Notes under the pieces: generated by a model
The model's database searches: none
What the model saw: the letters and a program-made list of their open reading frames with translations, nothing else
Told to the model about the DNA's origin: nothing
Shown here: positions 1 to 8,091 of the stretch, piece after piece
Layout: each line of letters begins with the position of its first letter
Position numbering within the stretch: the stretch's first letter is position 1
Origin: Coemansia sp. RSA 1804
Taxonomy: Eukaryota > Kickxellomycota > Kickxellomycetes > Kickxellales > Kickxellaceae
Direction of reading: 5' to 3'
DNA length: 28,784 bases
Assembly (NCBI GenBank): GCA_027578815.1
Contig: JANBTH010000176.1
Location: forward strand, 1-28,784
Program-made: the position numbers and the translations under genes

Positions 1-1272
1 CCGCTGCAGGTCGGGCTTGAGCGGGAGCAGGCTGAGCGCACGGCTAGCGGTGAGAGCGGAGCTGCTGAGAACAGCAGTGACGTGCATTCGAGCGTGATGA
101 GCGACGATGAGGACGAGGACTGGCCCAAGCCCTCGGTCATTGTGTCGATGGTTTTTGCCGACGATCGGCCAGCCGCAGTGTCCTTTCCACGTACCCGTGT
201 AGCTTCGTACCTGCGACAGCTATCTTTGAAGCTAACGGTGCAGTACCTGGCATACGTGTTTGATACATGGGACGACACAACACCAGCTCTTCACGACGAC
301 ATGGTGGCCGCGTACCTTGGTCTTGTTGAGGAGAACGAGGGTCGAGATGACGAGCACGAGCTGCGTCGCCGCCTACAGCTGTTTCTTAAAACAAGTCACC
401 AGTATTCCCCAGAGAAGGCACTGGCGCGGCTGCCTGACGACAGGCTATTTGAGGAGCGTGCGCTTATTCTAAGCAGACTGGGCCGCCATGAGCAAGCGCT
501 CTGTCTCTTGGTGTTTAGCGTGGCCGATCTTGCGCTTGCCGAGCAGTATTGCGTTGAGAACCTTGATAACTGTGCAAACGTATTTGTTCTGCTGCTCGGG
601 ATCCTTGTTTCGAACCCGCCAACTGACATCGCCGATAACGAGGCAGAGCAGATACGTGCAGAAGAAGTTTCGAAGGAACCAGCAGACGATGGCAAATCGA
701 CCGATCTCTTGCAAAAGGATTTGGAAGCCGTACGAACAAGGATGCACCGGCGGTTTGCTGGCCATTTGTTGTCAAAGTACCATCAGAATATCCCTGCGAA
801 CAGCGCTCTTCGGCTATTGCCGCTGGATATGGAGTTCACTCACGATCTTTTTGTTTACCTCCGGGGGCAGCTGTGCGCCCTGGACCAGGACATGCGCGCC
901 AGCAACGTTGTGCGCAACCTGCGGATCGGAGAGGATTTCCAGGCCAGGAGGCAGCTGCAGCGACTGCAGTCCGGATACGTTGTGGTTTCGGATACCAGAA
1001 CCTGTCCGCAGTGCCTGAAGCGCATCGGATCCGGCACCGCTTTTGCCGTTATCCCTCCGCCGCGCACAAACCCCGGCGACGCGCCTGTGGTTGTTCACTA
1101 TTCGTGCTGGCAGCGGCAAAAGTCGGCTCTCAAACTGGCTGACGCTGCAACATCTAAATTACATGCTGCTGATGGTTTTGGTGACCACGACGTCGAGAAT
1201 GAAGATGGCGTGTCGCCTTCTGCTAGCGAATCCTTTGCACCTGCTGCTCGCGTTTCTTTGAAGTGGGCCTAA
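1..1272 (+). CDS. VPS39: Vps39/Vam6-like HOPS subunit, C-terminal part (5' end outside window)
   Basis: The reading frame is open from base 1 to the TAA at 1270-1272 (423 residues), so the start codon lies upstream; the GTG at 82 and the ATG at 97 are internal. An acidic linker (SDDEDEDW) is followed by a helical-repeat region in which FPRTRVASYLRQLSLKL and the stretch around YVFDTWDDTTPALHDD resemble the CHC repeats of Vps39. The segment LPDDRLFEERALILSRLGRH matches the Vps39 domain 1 pattern. Near the C-terminus TCPQCLKRIG and VVHYSC give the C-x2-C plus HxxC zinc-ribbon-like module of Vps39 domain 2. Known family role: Vps39 is the Rab7/Ypt7-binding subunit of the HOPS tethering complex at vacuoles and late endosomes, and takes part in vacuole-mitochondrion contacts. 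The last ~60 residues look poorly conserved. A TRAP1/TGFBRAP1-type paralogue (CORVET Vps3) is the main alternative. Confidence 0.88.
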   Translation, partial: PLQVGLEREQAERTASGESGAAENSSDVHSSVMSDDEDEDWPKPSVIVSMVFADDRPAAVSFPRTRVASYLRQLSLKLTVQYLAYVFDTWDDTTPALHDDMVAAYLGLVEENEGRDDEHELRRRLQLFLKTSHQYSPEKALARLPDDRLFEERALILSRLGRHEQALCLLVFSVADLALAEQYCVENLDNCANVFVLLLGILVSNPPTDIADNEAEQIRAEEVSKEPADDGKSTDLLQKDLEAVRTRMHRRFAGHLLSKYHQNIPANSALRLLPLDMEFTHDLFVYLRGQLCALDQDMRASNVVRNLRIGEDFQARRQLQRLQSGYVVVSDTRTCPQCLKRIGSGTAFAVIPPPRTNPGDAPVVVHYSCWQRQKSALKLADAATSKLHAADGFGDHDVENEDGVSPSASESFAPAARVSLKWA

Positions 1273-1480
1273 TATAATAGTAGTCTGTCGCTTGTATTCA
1301 TTTGTTAAGAGTGTGGAAGGTTTGTTTTAGAATAGACTGTGGTTTAGACTCTTGTGAATAGCAAGAGCAATGAGAAGAGACACTTACTTGCGCTTGCTAT
1401 GCATAAACTTTAATGACTAGTGTGTAATAATATATCGACTATGTAAAAAAAATGTTGTATTAATAAAATATCATAACATG
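1273..1480. terminator. Convergent 3' region between VPS39 and the F-box gene
   Basis: This 208-bp AT-rich spacer separates two genes whose 3' ends face each other. On the + strand AATAAA occurs at 1462-1467, after an A-run at 1446-1453, and could serve as the VPS39 polyadenylation signal. I see no canonical AATAAA for the minus-strand gene here, so its 3' end may use an AT-rich variant. The assignment rests on position and composition only. Confidence 0.45.
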
Positions 1481-3109
1481 TCAACGGCCAACAAACTCAA
1501 TATGTTTGAACTTTCCAGGTAAAAAGCCCTCTCCGACAAATAAATGCAATTCTTTGCTTGTTTCAACCTTTTTTAGCTTTGGTGTTCGCAAAATAATGTG
1601 ATTGAGGAAGGCAAGAGCATGGTGTGGAAGGTTCGACTTTGTACGCTCCAAACAGAGATATTCAAGCTTGGTGTACAGTAACCTGACTACACGCTGTTTT
1701 TCTTCTTCTAGGCCGAAATGGATAATTAAAAGGCATTCGCCAGTCAAGCAGATTGTGCCAATATCGAGCCTTCGAAGGTTGAACAGGTTTAGAACAAACT
1801 TCAACAGCTTGTCCAACTCCACGGTTTCAAGTGTCAAGTCGGTAATGTTGACCCACGCAATAGTTCGCGTAATATCGATTTGTAGATGAGGCCGGAATCT
1901 GCAGCTGCTTCCGATTTTCGTATACCCAAAACAATTGACTGCAGCCTTGTAAAAGTCATTGCTAGGCGGCTCGTCTCCGTCTACGAGGATGTCTAATTTG
2001 TTAACACATGTGAACCGTAGCCTGCTTGCGGCAACAACTGTGTTAGGATTTCCACTTAGAACAAAGCTATCCATATTTGTGGGTATTTCATCTGTAATGA
2101 ACACGTCACAATCCGGTGGGGGGGGGGTTTTCAAAGATAAATTCCGGAGTTTTGGAAACCGTAGCACGTGGGATCCGTACGGACTATCCTGCTTTGGGTA
2201 TTCTTGCGAAAACCTTTTTTCTTTATCCGTTTGCAGACCATATGTCAGGTTAAGGGTTTTCAGGTCAGTGAACTCTATAAATCCAGGCGTTGTATAATCG
2301 TGAAAAATGCACCACGAGAAGGTACTACTGCGTATATTCCACAGCTCCAAGAACTGAAGTGATTTGGCGCAAATAGTAGGGTCCCAATGCGTATAATGCA
2401 CAAGATTCATTGAAACCGATGTTAGCTCTGTTGAAAATGATGGCAATGGCGCCTTGATTGGATGCCCGATGTGCAAGAACTGGAGGCGATGTGCATACTG
2501 ATCAATGAGAACGAGAAATGTAGATGGAAATAGGTCGCTGTCGTAGCAATTCAAGTGCAAAAAGGATATGTTTGGCATTCTGTCGTAAAGCTCAATAGCC
2601 CTCTTTCCAACATTATCTGCAAACTCCTCCAAACTCAGGCGTTTGGATATTATGTGATAGTCAAAATCGCTCTGGATAAAGAGCTTCAATGAAGTTAGGT
2701 TGATCCAGTATCCAATCCCAAGCGTTAGAAGCTGCTCCAGCACACGAGTATAGTGATCAATTTCCACGCCATCATACACACTGACTTCCAGGTTTGACAC
2801 GTAGCCACAGTTGTGCTCATCGCGTCCAATGATTATACCTAGGTTGGACCTGCAAACGATATTGTCATCGGCATAGAAGATACAACTGCTTGTGCTAGCA
2901 GGTTCGTGATACCACTCACTTTTGAGCGGGTAAAGGCCAATAAACGCTTGTAAAAATACTTGATCTTTTAGCAAGCCATACCACTTTCTACACACATGAA
3001 GCAAAGGAAGCTTTCGTTTCCATTCATCGATATTCGTGGCTGGCTCGCCCAGAACAAGACAGAGAATATTGTAGAGATCTTGGGGATATAGGTCGTTAAT
3101 ATGAGCCAT
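1481..3109 (-). CDS. F-box/leucine-rich-repeat-like protein
   Basis: The frame gives 542 residues from the ATG at 3109 (MAHINDLYPQDLYNIL). An in-frame ATG nine codons upstream at 3136 is possible, but the family usually starts at the later Met, just before the F-box. Residues ~1-55 look like an F-box: INDLYPQDLYNILCLVL, then LPLLHVCRKWYGLL. After that come irregular leucine-rich stretches such as LTSLKLFI, ISFLHLNCY, LKTLNLTYGL, FPKLRNLSLK and TDLTLETVELDKLLKF. F-box proteins are usually substrate adaptors of SCF ubiquitin ligases, binding Skp1 through the F-box and targets through the repeats. Proteins of this style are, to my recollection, numerous in Kickxellales; the target is unknown. 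Codons are A/T-ending, unlike the genes after 8 kb. A 10-nt C run in the coding strand (2118-2127) encodes part of a TPPPP stretch. Confidence 0.72.
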   Translation of the reverse strand: MAHINDLYPQDLYNILCLVLGEPATNIDEWKRKLPLLHVCRKWYGLLKDQVFLQAFIGLYPLKSEWYHEPASTSSCIFYADDNIVCRSNLGIIIGRDEHNCGYVSNLEVSVYDGVEIDHYTRVLEQLLTLGIGYWINLTSLKLFIQSDFDYHIISKRLSLEEFADNVGKRAIELYDRMPNISFLHLNCYDSDLFPSTFLVLIDQYAHRLQFLHIGHPIKAPLPSFSTELTSVSMNLVHYTHWDPTICAKSLQFLELWNIRSSTFSWCIFHDYTTPGFIEFTDLKTLNLTYGLQTDKEKRFSQEYPKQDSPYGSHVLRFPKLRNLSLKTPPPPDCDVFITDEIPTNMDSFVLSGNPNTVVAASRLRFTCVNKLDILVDGDEPPSNDFYKAAVNCFGYTKIGSSCRFRPHLQIDITRTIAWVNITDLTLETVELDKLLKFVLNLFNLRRLDIGTICLTGECLLIIHFGLEEEKQRVVRLLYTKLEYLCLERTKSNLPHHALAFLNHIILRTPKLKKVETSKELHLFVGEGFLPGKFKHIEFVGR

Positions 3110-3973
3110 TATAAATGTAATAAACAAAATATACAAACTAAAAAAGATGAAGAAAAAAGAATGATTTCATGTCAAAAATGCTAAAAGAATTGACATGTCT
3201 GCAAAGTAAATGCACAGCATATGTAGAGCTGCGTTAATCCTTTGATCTCGATTCACACTAGATTCATATTGTTATCATGCTATCAACAAATCGAAATTTT
3301 GAAAGATAAAGTCATTAATTTAATACTGATACGGGTTTTCTATTTCAATTAGCGCACCTTGAATTTGATCGTAATCCCTCTAATCAAACAATCTATTTTG
3401 ACAGATCTCAAACTTCCCCACACAACATTCGAGACTTTTAGCGCTCCATATTATTCGTATCTATCCATCTACCGAACGTCAACCATAAAAAATAGTGCTA
3501 CTAAATCAGAAGTGGTCTAGAGCTAGCAAGTGTTTGATATTCCGCCGATTCTAATACATGGTTTTATATTGTGTCAAGTAGTATTTGAAGGATATTACAA
3601 CACCACTAATAATAGAAAATACGATTCCATATGTCTTCGAATAGTGGTCTACGCCAATATTCTACCTTTTTTGTAAATAATTTTATTGTGCTTGTCTAGC
3701 CCCTTTTCAGCTAAAGTGATCAAGGCAAGTAATAATATAAGCTTTAGGACAACATGACACATACTCATCCCTGTTTAGTCAGTATTCATCTGTATAGACT
3801 AACCTCGGTATTCACATTCTGATTCATATAAATGCCAGTGCAACTCCCCCATCAAACTATTCCTCTGTTTTCTACTTTTGCGATTGATATAAAATAGTTC
3901 AACACATTTACTCAATACACCCATCTCTAGATACCAAGTACGATTACTTGCAACTAAGCATTAATTTCTAACT
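3110..3973. other. AT-rich intergenic spacer, divergent promoters
   Basis: This 864-bp spacer lies between the starts of the F-box gene (leftwards) and the first small surface-protein gene (rightwards). It is strongly AT-rich with many stops in all frames and holds no supportable ORF or RNA gene. Two TATA-like elements occur near its right end, at 3827-3833 and 3888-3895. The rest shows no repeat or mobile-element structure that I can see. Confidence 0.6.
3888..3895 (+). promoter_or_regulatory. TATA box of the small surface-protein gene at 3974
   Basis: TATAAAAT lies 79 bp before the ATG at 3974, which would give a leader of about 50 nt. A second copy, TATAAAT, sits at 3827-3833. The strong TATA agrees with the C-ending codon bias of the gene, which suggests high expression. 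Confidence 0.5.
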
Positions 3974-4210
3974 ATGCAGACCACCGCTATCACCGTTTTC
4001 GCCCTTGCCGTTGCCGGTTCGGCCTTTGCTGCCGGAGCTGAGCCTAAGCACGATCCAAAGGCCAAGGCTGCCGCCGCCAAGGAGGACTCCCCCGATCCTC
4101 GTACCGTCACTGTTACGACCACAGTTCACAAGAACGGTGCCTCTGCTAACCAGGTTTCGTTTGCCGCCGCTGCTCTTGCTGGTGCCATGGCTTTTGCTTC
4201 GTACATGTAA
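3974..4210 (+). CDS. Small putative GPI-anchored surface protein (78 aa)
   Basis: The 78-residue product begins with a classic signal peptide (residues 1-20: MQTTAITVFALAVAGSAFAA, cleavage likely after an Ala-x-Ala). A short charged, Lys/Ala-rich segment follows, then a Val/Thr stretch RTVTVTTTV. A small-residue region (NGASAN) precedes a C-terminal hydrophobic tail (VSFAAAALAGAMAFASYM) that runs to the end. Signal peptide, polar core, small-residue omega region and terminal hydrophobic tail form the usual layout of GPI-anchored fungal wall or membrane proteins. The gene at 6194 has the same order of elements and a similar tail, so the two may be paralogues. Codons prefer C in third position (GCC, ACC, GTC), unlike the AT-rich surroundings, consistent with strong expression. 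AATAAA follows at 4249. The function is unknown. Confidence 0.7.
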   Translation: MQTTAITVFALAVAGSAFAAGAEPKHDPKAKAAAAKEDSPDPRTVTVTTTVHKNGASANQVSFAAAALAGAMAFASYM

Positions 4211-4699
4211 AACCAGGATACTGTAGAAGTTATCTTTATCTGTTATTTAATAAACTTGCGTTTAGTTTAATCATATTATCTTTGCTGCGAGAATTTGCCT
4301 GGGTCTGGGATAAAAGTATTATATTCTTAGAACCAATTCTAGACAGTTACATAACTGGGCAATATGGATGAAATTGTTATAAAAATAATTGGAGAAAGAA
4401 TGAGCATGCCCTTGTAATCGCAACTAATGTTATGTACTTTTTCGTGCGGAGATCACTCATGGCAGTAGTAGTGGTTACTGCAATATATTGCAATTCGGCC
4501 TTGGTCGCTAGAATGCTAGTCTATGGTAAGAATTGTCTACGCCGCGCCCTCCCTGACATTGGGCCCTGAGAATCCATCCACCTCAATGCGCGGGTGCATC
4601 AGTCATATCCAGAAGAATTAATTCTCATAGAATTTCAAAGCTTTTTCCTCTTTCCAATTAGCTTTTTGTCTGTTTTCTTAGTAATCCTAAAACAAAACA
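4211..4699. other. Intergenic spacer
   Basis: These 489 bp hold the 3' UTR of the gene at 3974 and the promoter of the gene at 4700. Just before 4700 there is a pyrimidine-rich run (about 4642-4680) with CCAATT at about 4655 and an A-rich stretch directly before the ATG. No clear TATA box or other ORF is visible. Confidence 0.5.
4249..4254 (+). terminator. Polyadenylation signal
   Basis: AATAAA lies 39 nt after the stop codon of the 78-residue surface-protein gene, within an AT-rich stretch typical of fungal 3' ends. Confidence 0.5.
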
Positions 4700-5137
4700 A
4701 TGCGCCAAACTAACTTCAAGTACGTGTTACTTTGTTTGTTGGTTGTTATGGCCGTTTGCTTTAGTATCCCTACGACCGGCGCACAAATCCAAAAATGTCA
4801 AAAAGGATCAATGTTTGGAGCTAGCCGTCGTTTGGATGCAGTGCATTCATGCGGCACTGAAAAGCAGCCCCCTCTTGGTAAGCAGTTAGCCATTCATTCA
4901 ATGGAGTAGCAGTGTTGTTAGTAGAGTACAGCTACTCGATATAACAAAACATACCGAATTGGTTGACTAATTGCTATTTGTGATACTTTACTATTGGCTT
5001 TTTTGTTTTCTTTAGTCACCCGGACACTCAAAGGACTTGGGGTTAACCTTGAGGAGAGCAGCATGGCGGTTAAGCGGGTTGTCATTGTGCTTGCACTGTT
5101 TGGAGGATGTGCTGCGTACCTCCTCTCGACAATGTAA
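4700..5137 (+). CDS. Two-exon small secreted/membrane protein (99 aa); exons 4700-4877 and 5016-5137
   Basis: Read without splicing, the frame stops at 4909 after 69 residues. A donor GTAAGC at 4878 and an acceptor TTTCTTTAG ending at 5015 define a 138-nt intron. Joining the exons in phase 1 keeps the frame open to TAA at 5135-5137 and gives 99 residues. Exon 1 supplies an N-terminal hydrophobic signal (residues ~8-23, YVLLCLLVVMAVCFSI) and a short Cys-containing middle (C33, C51). Exon 2 supplies a hydrophobic C-terminal segment (residues ~81-99, VVIVLALFGGCAAYLLSTM) preceded by KR. The protein is therefore either a short membrane protein or GPI-anchored. It lies between two genes of similar overall design but lacks their TVTVT motif and codon bias. 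AATAAA overlaps the stop at 5137 and recurs at 5200. The function is unrecognised. The new C-terminal hydrophobic segment appearing only after splicing supports the model. Confidence 0.62.
4878..5015 (+). other. Spliceosomal intron (predicted)
   Basis: The intron has the donor GTAAGC, a branch-like GACTAAT at 4965-4971, a T-rich tract before the acceptor, and TTTAG at 5011-5015. Its 138 nt are divisible by three, but retention hits a TAG at 4907-4909, so the unspliced message would encode a protein without the C-terminal hydrophobic segment. It is the only intron I can support in the window. Confidence 0.62.
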
Positions 5138-6193
5138 ATAAAAAGCCAAGCTACTAGAACGATCTTTCCCCTTTTTTCTTTCCTTCTAATTTATCTCTAA
5201 ATAAACGCCCGAATAATGTCAGCCTCGGTCCATCTATTGCAATAAGAAACATTTAAAAAAGCTTGTGAATGACATGCTCTAAAGTACGTGTGTAAACAAG
5301 AGTCTGGGCACTTTTAAAGGTAATCCAATACGTCGGTGATCGCTTGATCTTGAGTGGAGACATAAGAAATACCATGTGGTCAGTAAATGTCATTAAGAAC
5401 CAGTTCAGTAGTGGTCGGCCATGTGGGAGAGATAACTGTATTATGCAATAATTGATTTAATAATCGAGAAGGCGGTTCCAGGCAGATCGGCTCTATTTGC
5501 AGCCAGTGGTAAAAATAAGAGCCTTAGAATCAATGCTGGGAATAACTGATGATTCCAGTAGGCTTTTAATTTGATCAATTTCTTTTAATAAGCGATAATG
5601 ATATAATAGGCCTTCAAGAATAAGTGTTACAGGTAAAGCTGCAAGATCTAGACAAGCGAAAGACTAAAAGACGGTTGAATTTGGAACAGCAAAAAGATCC
5701 AGACACCCCTATAGCCAACGCGGCAAATATAGGAGGTTATGATGTTATTTGCAAACCTTCACTTCTTTAGCAGCCAGACTCACTCTGTATAGAGGGATAG
5801 GTTGTGTTGCTCGTTTTGCATTACACTGTTGCTTTATTCATTGAAAGTGCCTGAGAGTGATTAAAGGCCGCGGGCTATTAATGGCTGGAATATGGCATAC
5901 ACTTTAATGCAATATGTCTTGCATTATTGCACGTACTTTATGTAAATGCCAGCACAGAAAGAGCAGCGAAAGAGTCTGGAAGAGAGGAATGCAAAAGCAA
6001 ATTGTTAGGCTGGATATAAAACAGGGGATGGCCCTGACTGATCAGCATTGCGACAGGAAAAGAAAAGTTACCATCCACCCTTACATATTTTCGTAACTGC
6101 ACAAATAACATCACATCTAGTTATACCCACTTCTAGTATTAAAGAGAGTTTTAGTAGCTAATCTTTACGTACAAAAGTAATAAGCCAGAAAAA
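5138..6193. other. AT-rich intergenic spacer
   Basis: This 1,056-bp spacer contains the 3' end signals of the preceding gene (AATAAA at 5137 and 5200) and the promoter of the gene at 6194. A 60-codon frame at 5914-6096 has no recognisable features and overlaps the TATA element at 6015, so I do not call it. I see no repeat, RNA gene or transposon structure. Confidence 0.5.
6015..6022 (+). promoter_or_regulatory. Putative TATA box of the gene at 6194
   Basis: TATAAAAC occurs 179 bp before the ATG. The implied leader of about 150 nt is longer than for the gene at 3974, so another element could be used; no better TATA-like match lies closer. Confidence 0.35.
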
Positions 6194-6511
6194 ATGATTG
6201 CGTCCAAGCTTACCTCCGCTGTTGCCTTCACTGCCGCCGTTGTTGCCGCGCAGGGCGCCAAGCCTGCGTCTCCCAACGAGCGCAACGTCATCCCGATGAA
6301 CGACCACGACAAGGCGTATCTGACCGTCACTGCGCCCCAGATCGCCCAGCCCGCGCCAGTCGTTGCCGCCCAGACTGTTGTTCAGAACGCAGCTTCTGAC
6401 GAGCCAACCGTCACCGTCACCGTCACAAGTGGTGCTGCGTCGGTTGTCGGCAGCTTTGGCATGAGCGCCGCCGCTCTTGTCGGCACCTTCCTTGCCGCCT
6501 CCTACTTCTAA
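6194..6511 (+). CDS. Small putative GPI-anchored surface protein (105 aa)
   Basis: The 105-residue product has an N-terminal signal peptide (residues 1-21, MIASKLTSAVAFTAAVVAAQG). A Pro/Ala/Val-rich core follows, then a threonine-valine strand PTVTVTVTSGAAS, and it ends in a hydrophobic tail (MSAAALVGTFLAASYF) with no polar residues after it. SGAAS is a plausible GPI attachment region. The TVTVT element and the tail pattern (SAAALxGxxxAxSY plus a last hydrophobic residue) closely match the gene at 3974. The longer core here (residues 22-68) has Pro-Ala repeats suited to a cell-wall spacer. Codons are strongly C-biased, implying high expression. No enzymatic motif is present. Expected location: outer face of the plasma membrane or cell wall. 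Confidence 0.7.
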   Translation: MIASKLTSAVAFTAAVVAAQGAKPASPNERNVIPMNDHDKAYLTVTAPQIAQPAPVVAAQTVVQNAASDEPTVTVTVTSGAASVVGSFGMSAAALVGTFLAASYF

Positions 6512-8091
6512 CGCGCCAGCAGAGCCGTCTGGGCTGAGCCAGGATGTTGACGATGCACATACATTGGCCACTACCAATGTGCTAATGGCATTGTTTCTTC
6601 ATCACTGCCAGATCCAGAGTGATAGTTACGAAAAGCGTCATGCTTTTTCGTTATTTTCTTTATCTAGTTTCTATCTTTTATAGGGTTGCGCGCATACGCA
6701 GCATCTCTTATTCAGTATAAAAAGACTTGCCGTAGGAGAACAAAACATCTTTGTATTTGGTGCAATTGAGAGAAACATGCGAGACGTGTGATCAATCTGT
6801 GTTCAATTCGCTGCCTGTGAGTGGGATACAGATTGTTTTCCTTTTTTCCTTCCGTTCTCAAGGAGCTTCTCTTCCTCCAGATGAACGCAGATATCAAACA
6901 AGATAAAGCGGATAGAGAAAAGCGGTAGCCGCAATTGCAATCACAGCCATGCTCACCAGACCTGACTTTGCCACCGTTGCCCGTCGTGTGACTGGGACGC
7001 CTCCTCGCCTTTGGATTCCTCTTCTGCTACTTTCTCTTCTTTTTTGCTACTAGGGAAAGACAAGCGGGTTTACTAACAAAGGGAAGAGCGTCCGCAAGAG
7101 CCCACAGAAAATAAACAAGAAGGCGTTACTCGGTACCAGCCCACTCGCCGATATCGGTTGGGATAAACGCACAAGCAGAAAAAAAGGCACAAGGCGGAAA
7201 GTACCAGAACAAGTACCAATAACACATCAGCAGATGTGAGAATGAGTAACAAGTTTTGGGGGAATGGGAGGGAAAAAAGGGAAAATGGATTGATGCATGC
7301 CACAGAAGGGCAGCAGGATTGGGTGAAAAGGAGGTAAAAGAAAGCGAAATCTGGATATAAAAGCAATAAAGGCGGTGGAAAGTGAGGAAAATCGGAGGGA
7401 GCTCCTTCAATCAACGCAACACACACACTGGGCAGAAATGCAGAATTGAGCATTCCAAAATGACACGCATAATGGTCACAGCCCACATGCTTCCATTTAG
7501 GGCAATCCCGGCTGGTACTTTCTTTTCCCTAGCCAGGCTGGAACGATTGGCTGTGAGCGAGCGTTCGTGGCGTTATCATCGGACGAAGGAACGAAAAAAG
7601 TCTGTGTTGCCCGCCTTTTCTTGTCTGCTTGTTATTGTTGGGGGGAGAGAGGGGACGAAGAAAGTTGCAAGATACTCTGAATGATTGATGGTCATTTTGT
7701 TTTTCACAATACAGAGAGAGGAGGAGCAGGGGGAGGAAAAAAATTTGCATGCTCTATTGCTTCGCATCTGCAGCCGGGAAACCAGTGCTGAAATGGCCAA
7801 GAGAGGAGCGGTTGTGCATTTTGTCCGCCCGCCGCTTCGTCCTGGACTGTTGATATAAAACGCAAGAACCAGGGCGCCGTTCCCTGAAGCAGCGTTGCCC
7901 ACTTCTTTTCTGTTTTTTTTGTTTTCTTTTCTTGCTCTGCTTTTTCTGCACTACTGCTCGTTCCTTTCTTTTTTGTCTTGGTAGCACACACAAGTTAAGC
8001 AGCTGTTTGTTGAGCGTATCCCACCTGGTTCTGTACAGTTCTTCCACACCCCAGTCCTTTTTTCCCTTCTTTTTCTTATCTGGACGTTAAC
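6512..8091. other. Long intergenic spacer upstream of SAM synthetase
   Basis: These 1,580 bp contain the 3' UTR of the gene at 6194 and the promoter of SAM synthetase. Frames of 60-137 codons occur on both strands, mostly made by purine/pyrimidine-skewed DNA, and none shows a domain. One minus-strand open stretch (6894-7046) ends in a convincing hydrophobic tail and is described as a finding. The last 190 bp (about 7895-8080) are T/C-rich, as in leaders of highly expressed fungal genes. Confidence 0.5.
7854..7861 (+). promoter_or_regulatory. TATA box of SAM synthetase
   Basis: TATAAAAC is followed about 40 nt later by a long T/C-rich run (from about 7896), the usual arrangement around transcription starts of strongly expressed fungal genes. 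It lies 238 bp before the ATG at 8092, implying a leader of roughly 200 nt. Confidence 0.55.

Noticed and set aside
5914..6096. 60-codon + strand frame starting with ATG
   Set aside because: No signal, domain or compositional support, and it spans the TATA element at 6015.
7071..7077. TACTAAC, a perfect branch-point consensus on the + strand
   Set aside because: No convincing donor and acceptor pair joins two coding stretches around it; likely chance.
7073..7486. 137-codon minus-strand hydrophobic frame that looks like a membrane protein
   Set aside because: Its Leu/Phe/Ser/Cys content follows from T/C-rich DNA on that strand; no conserved motif, and overlapping frames look the same.
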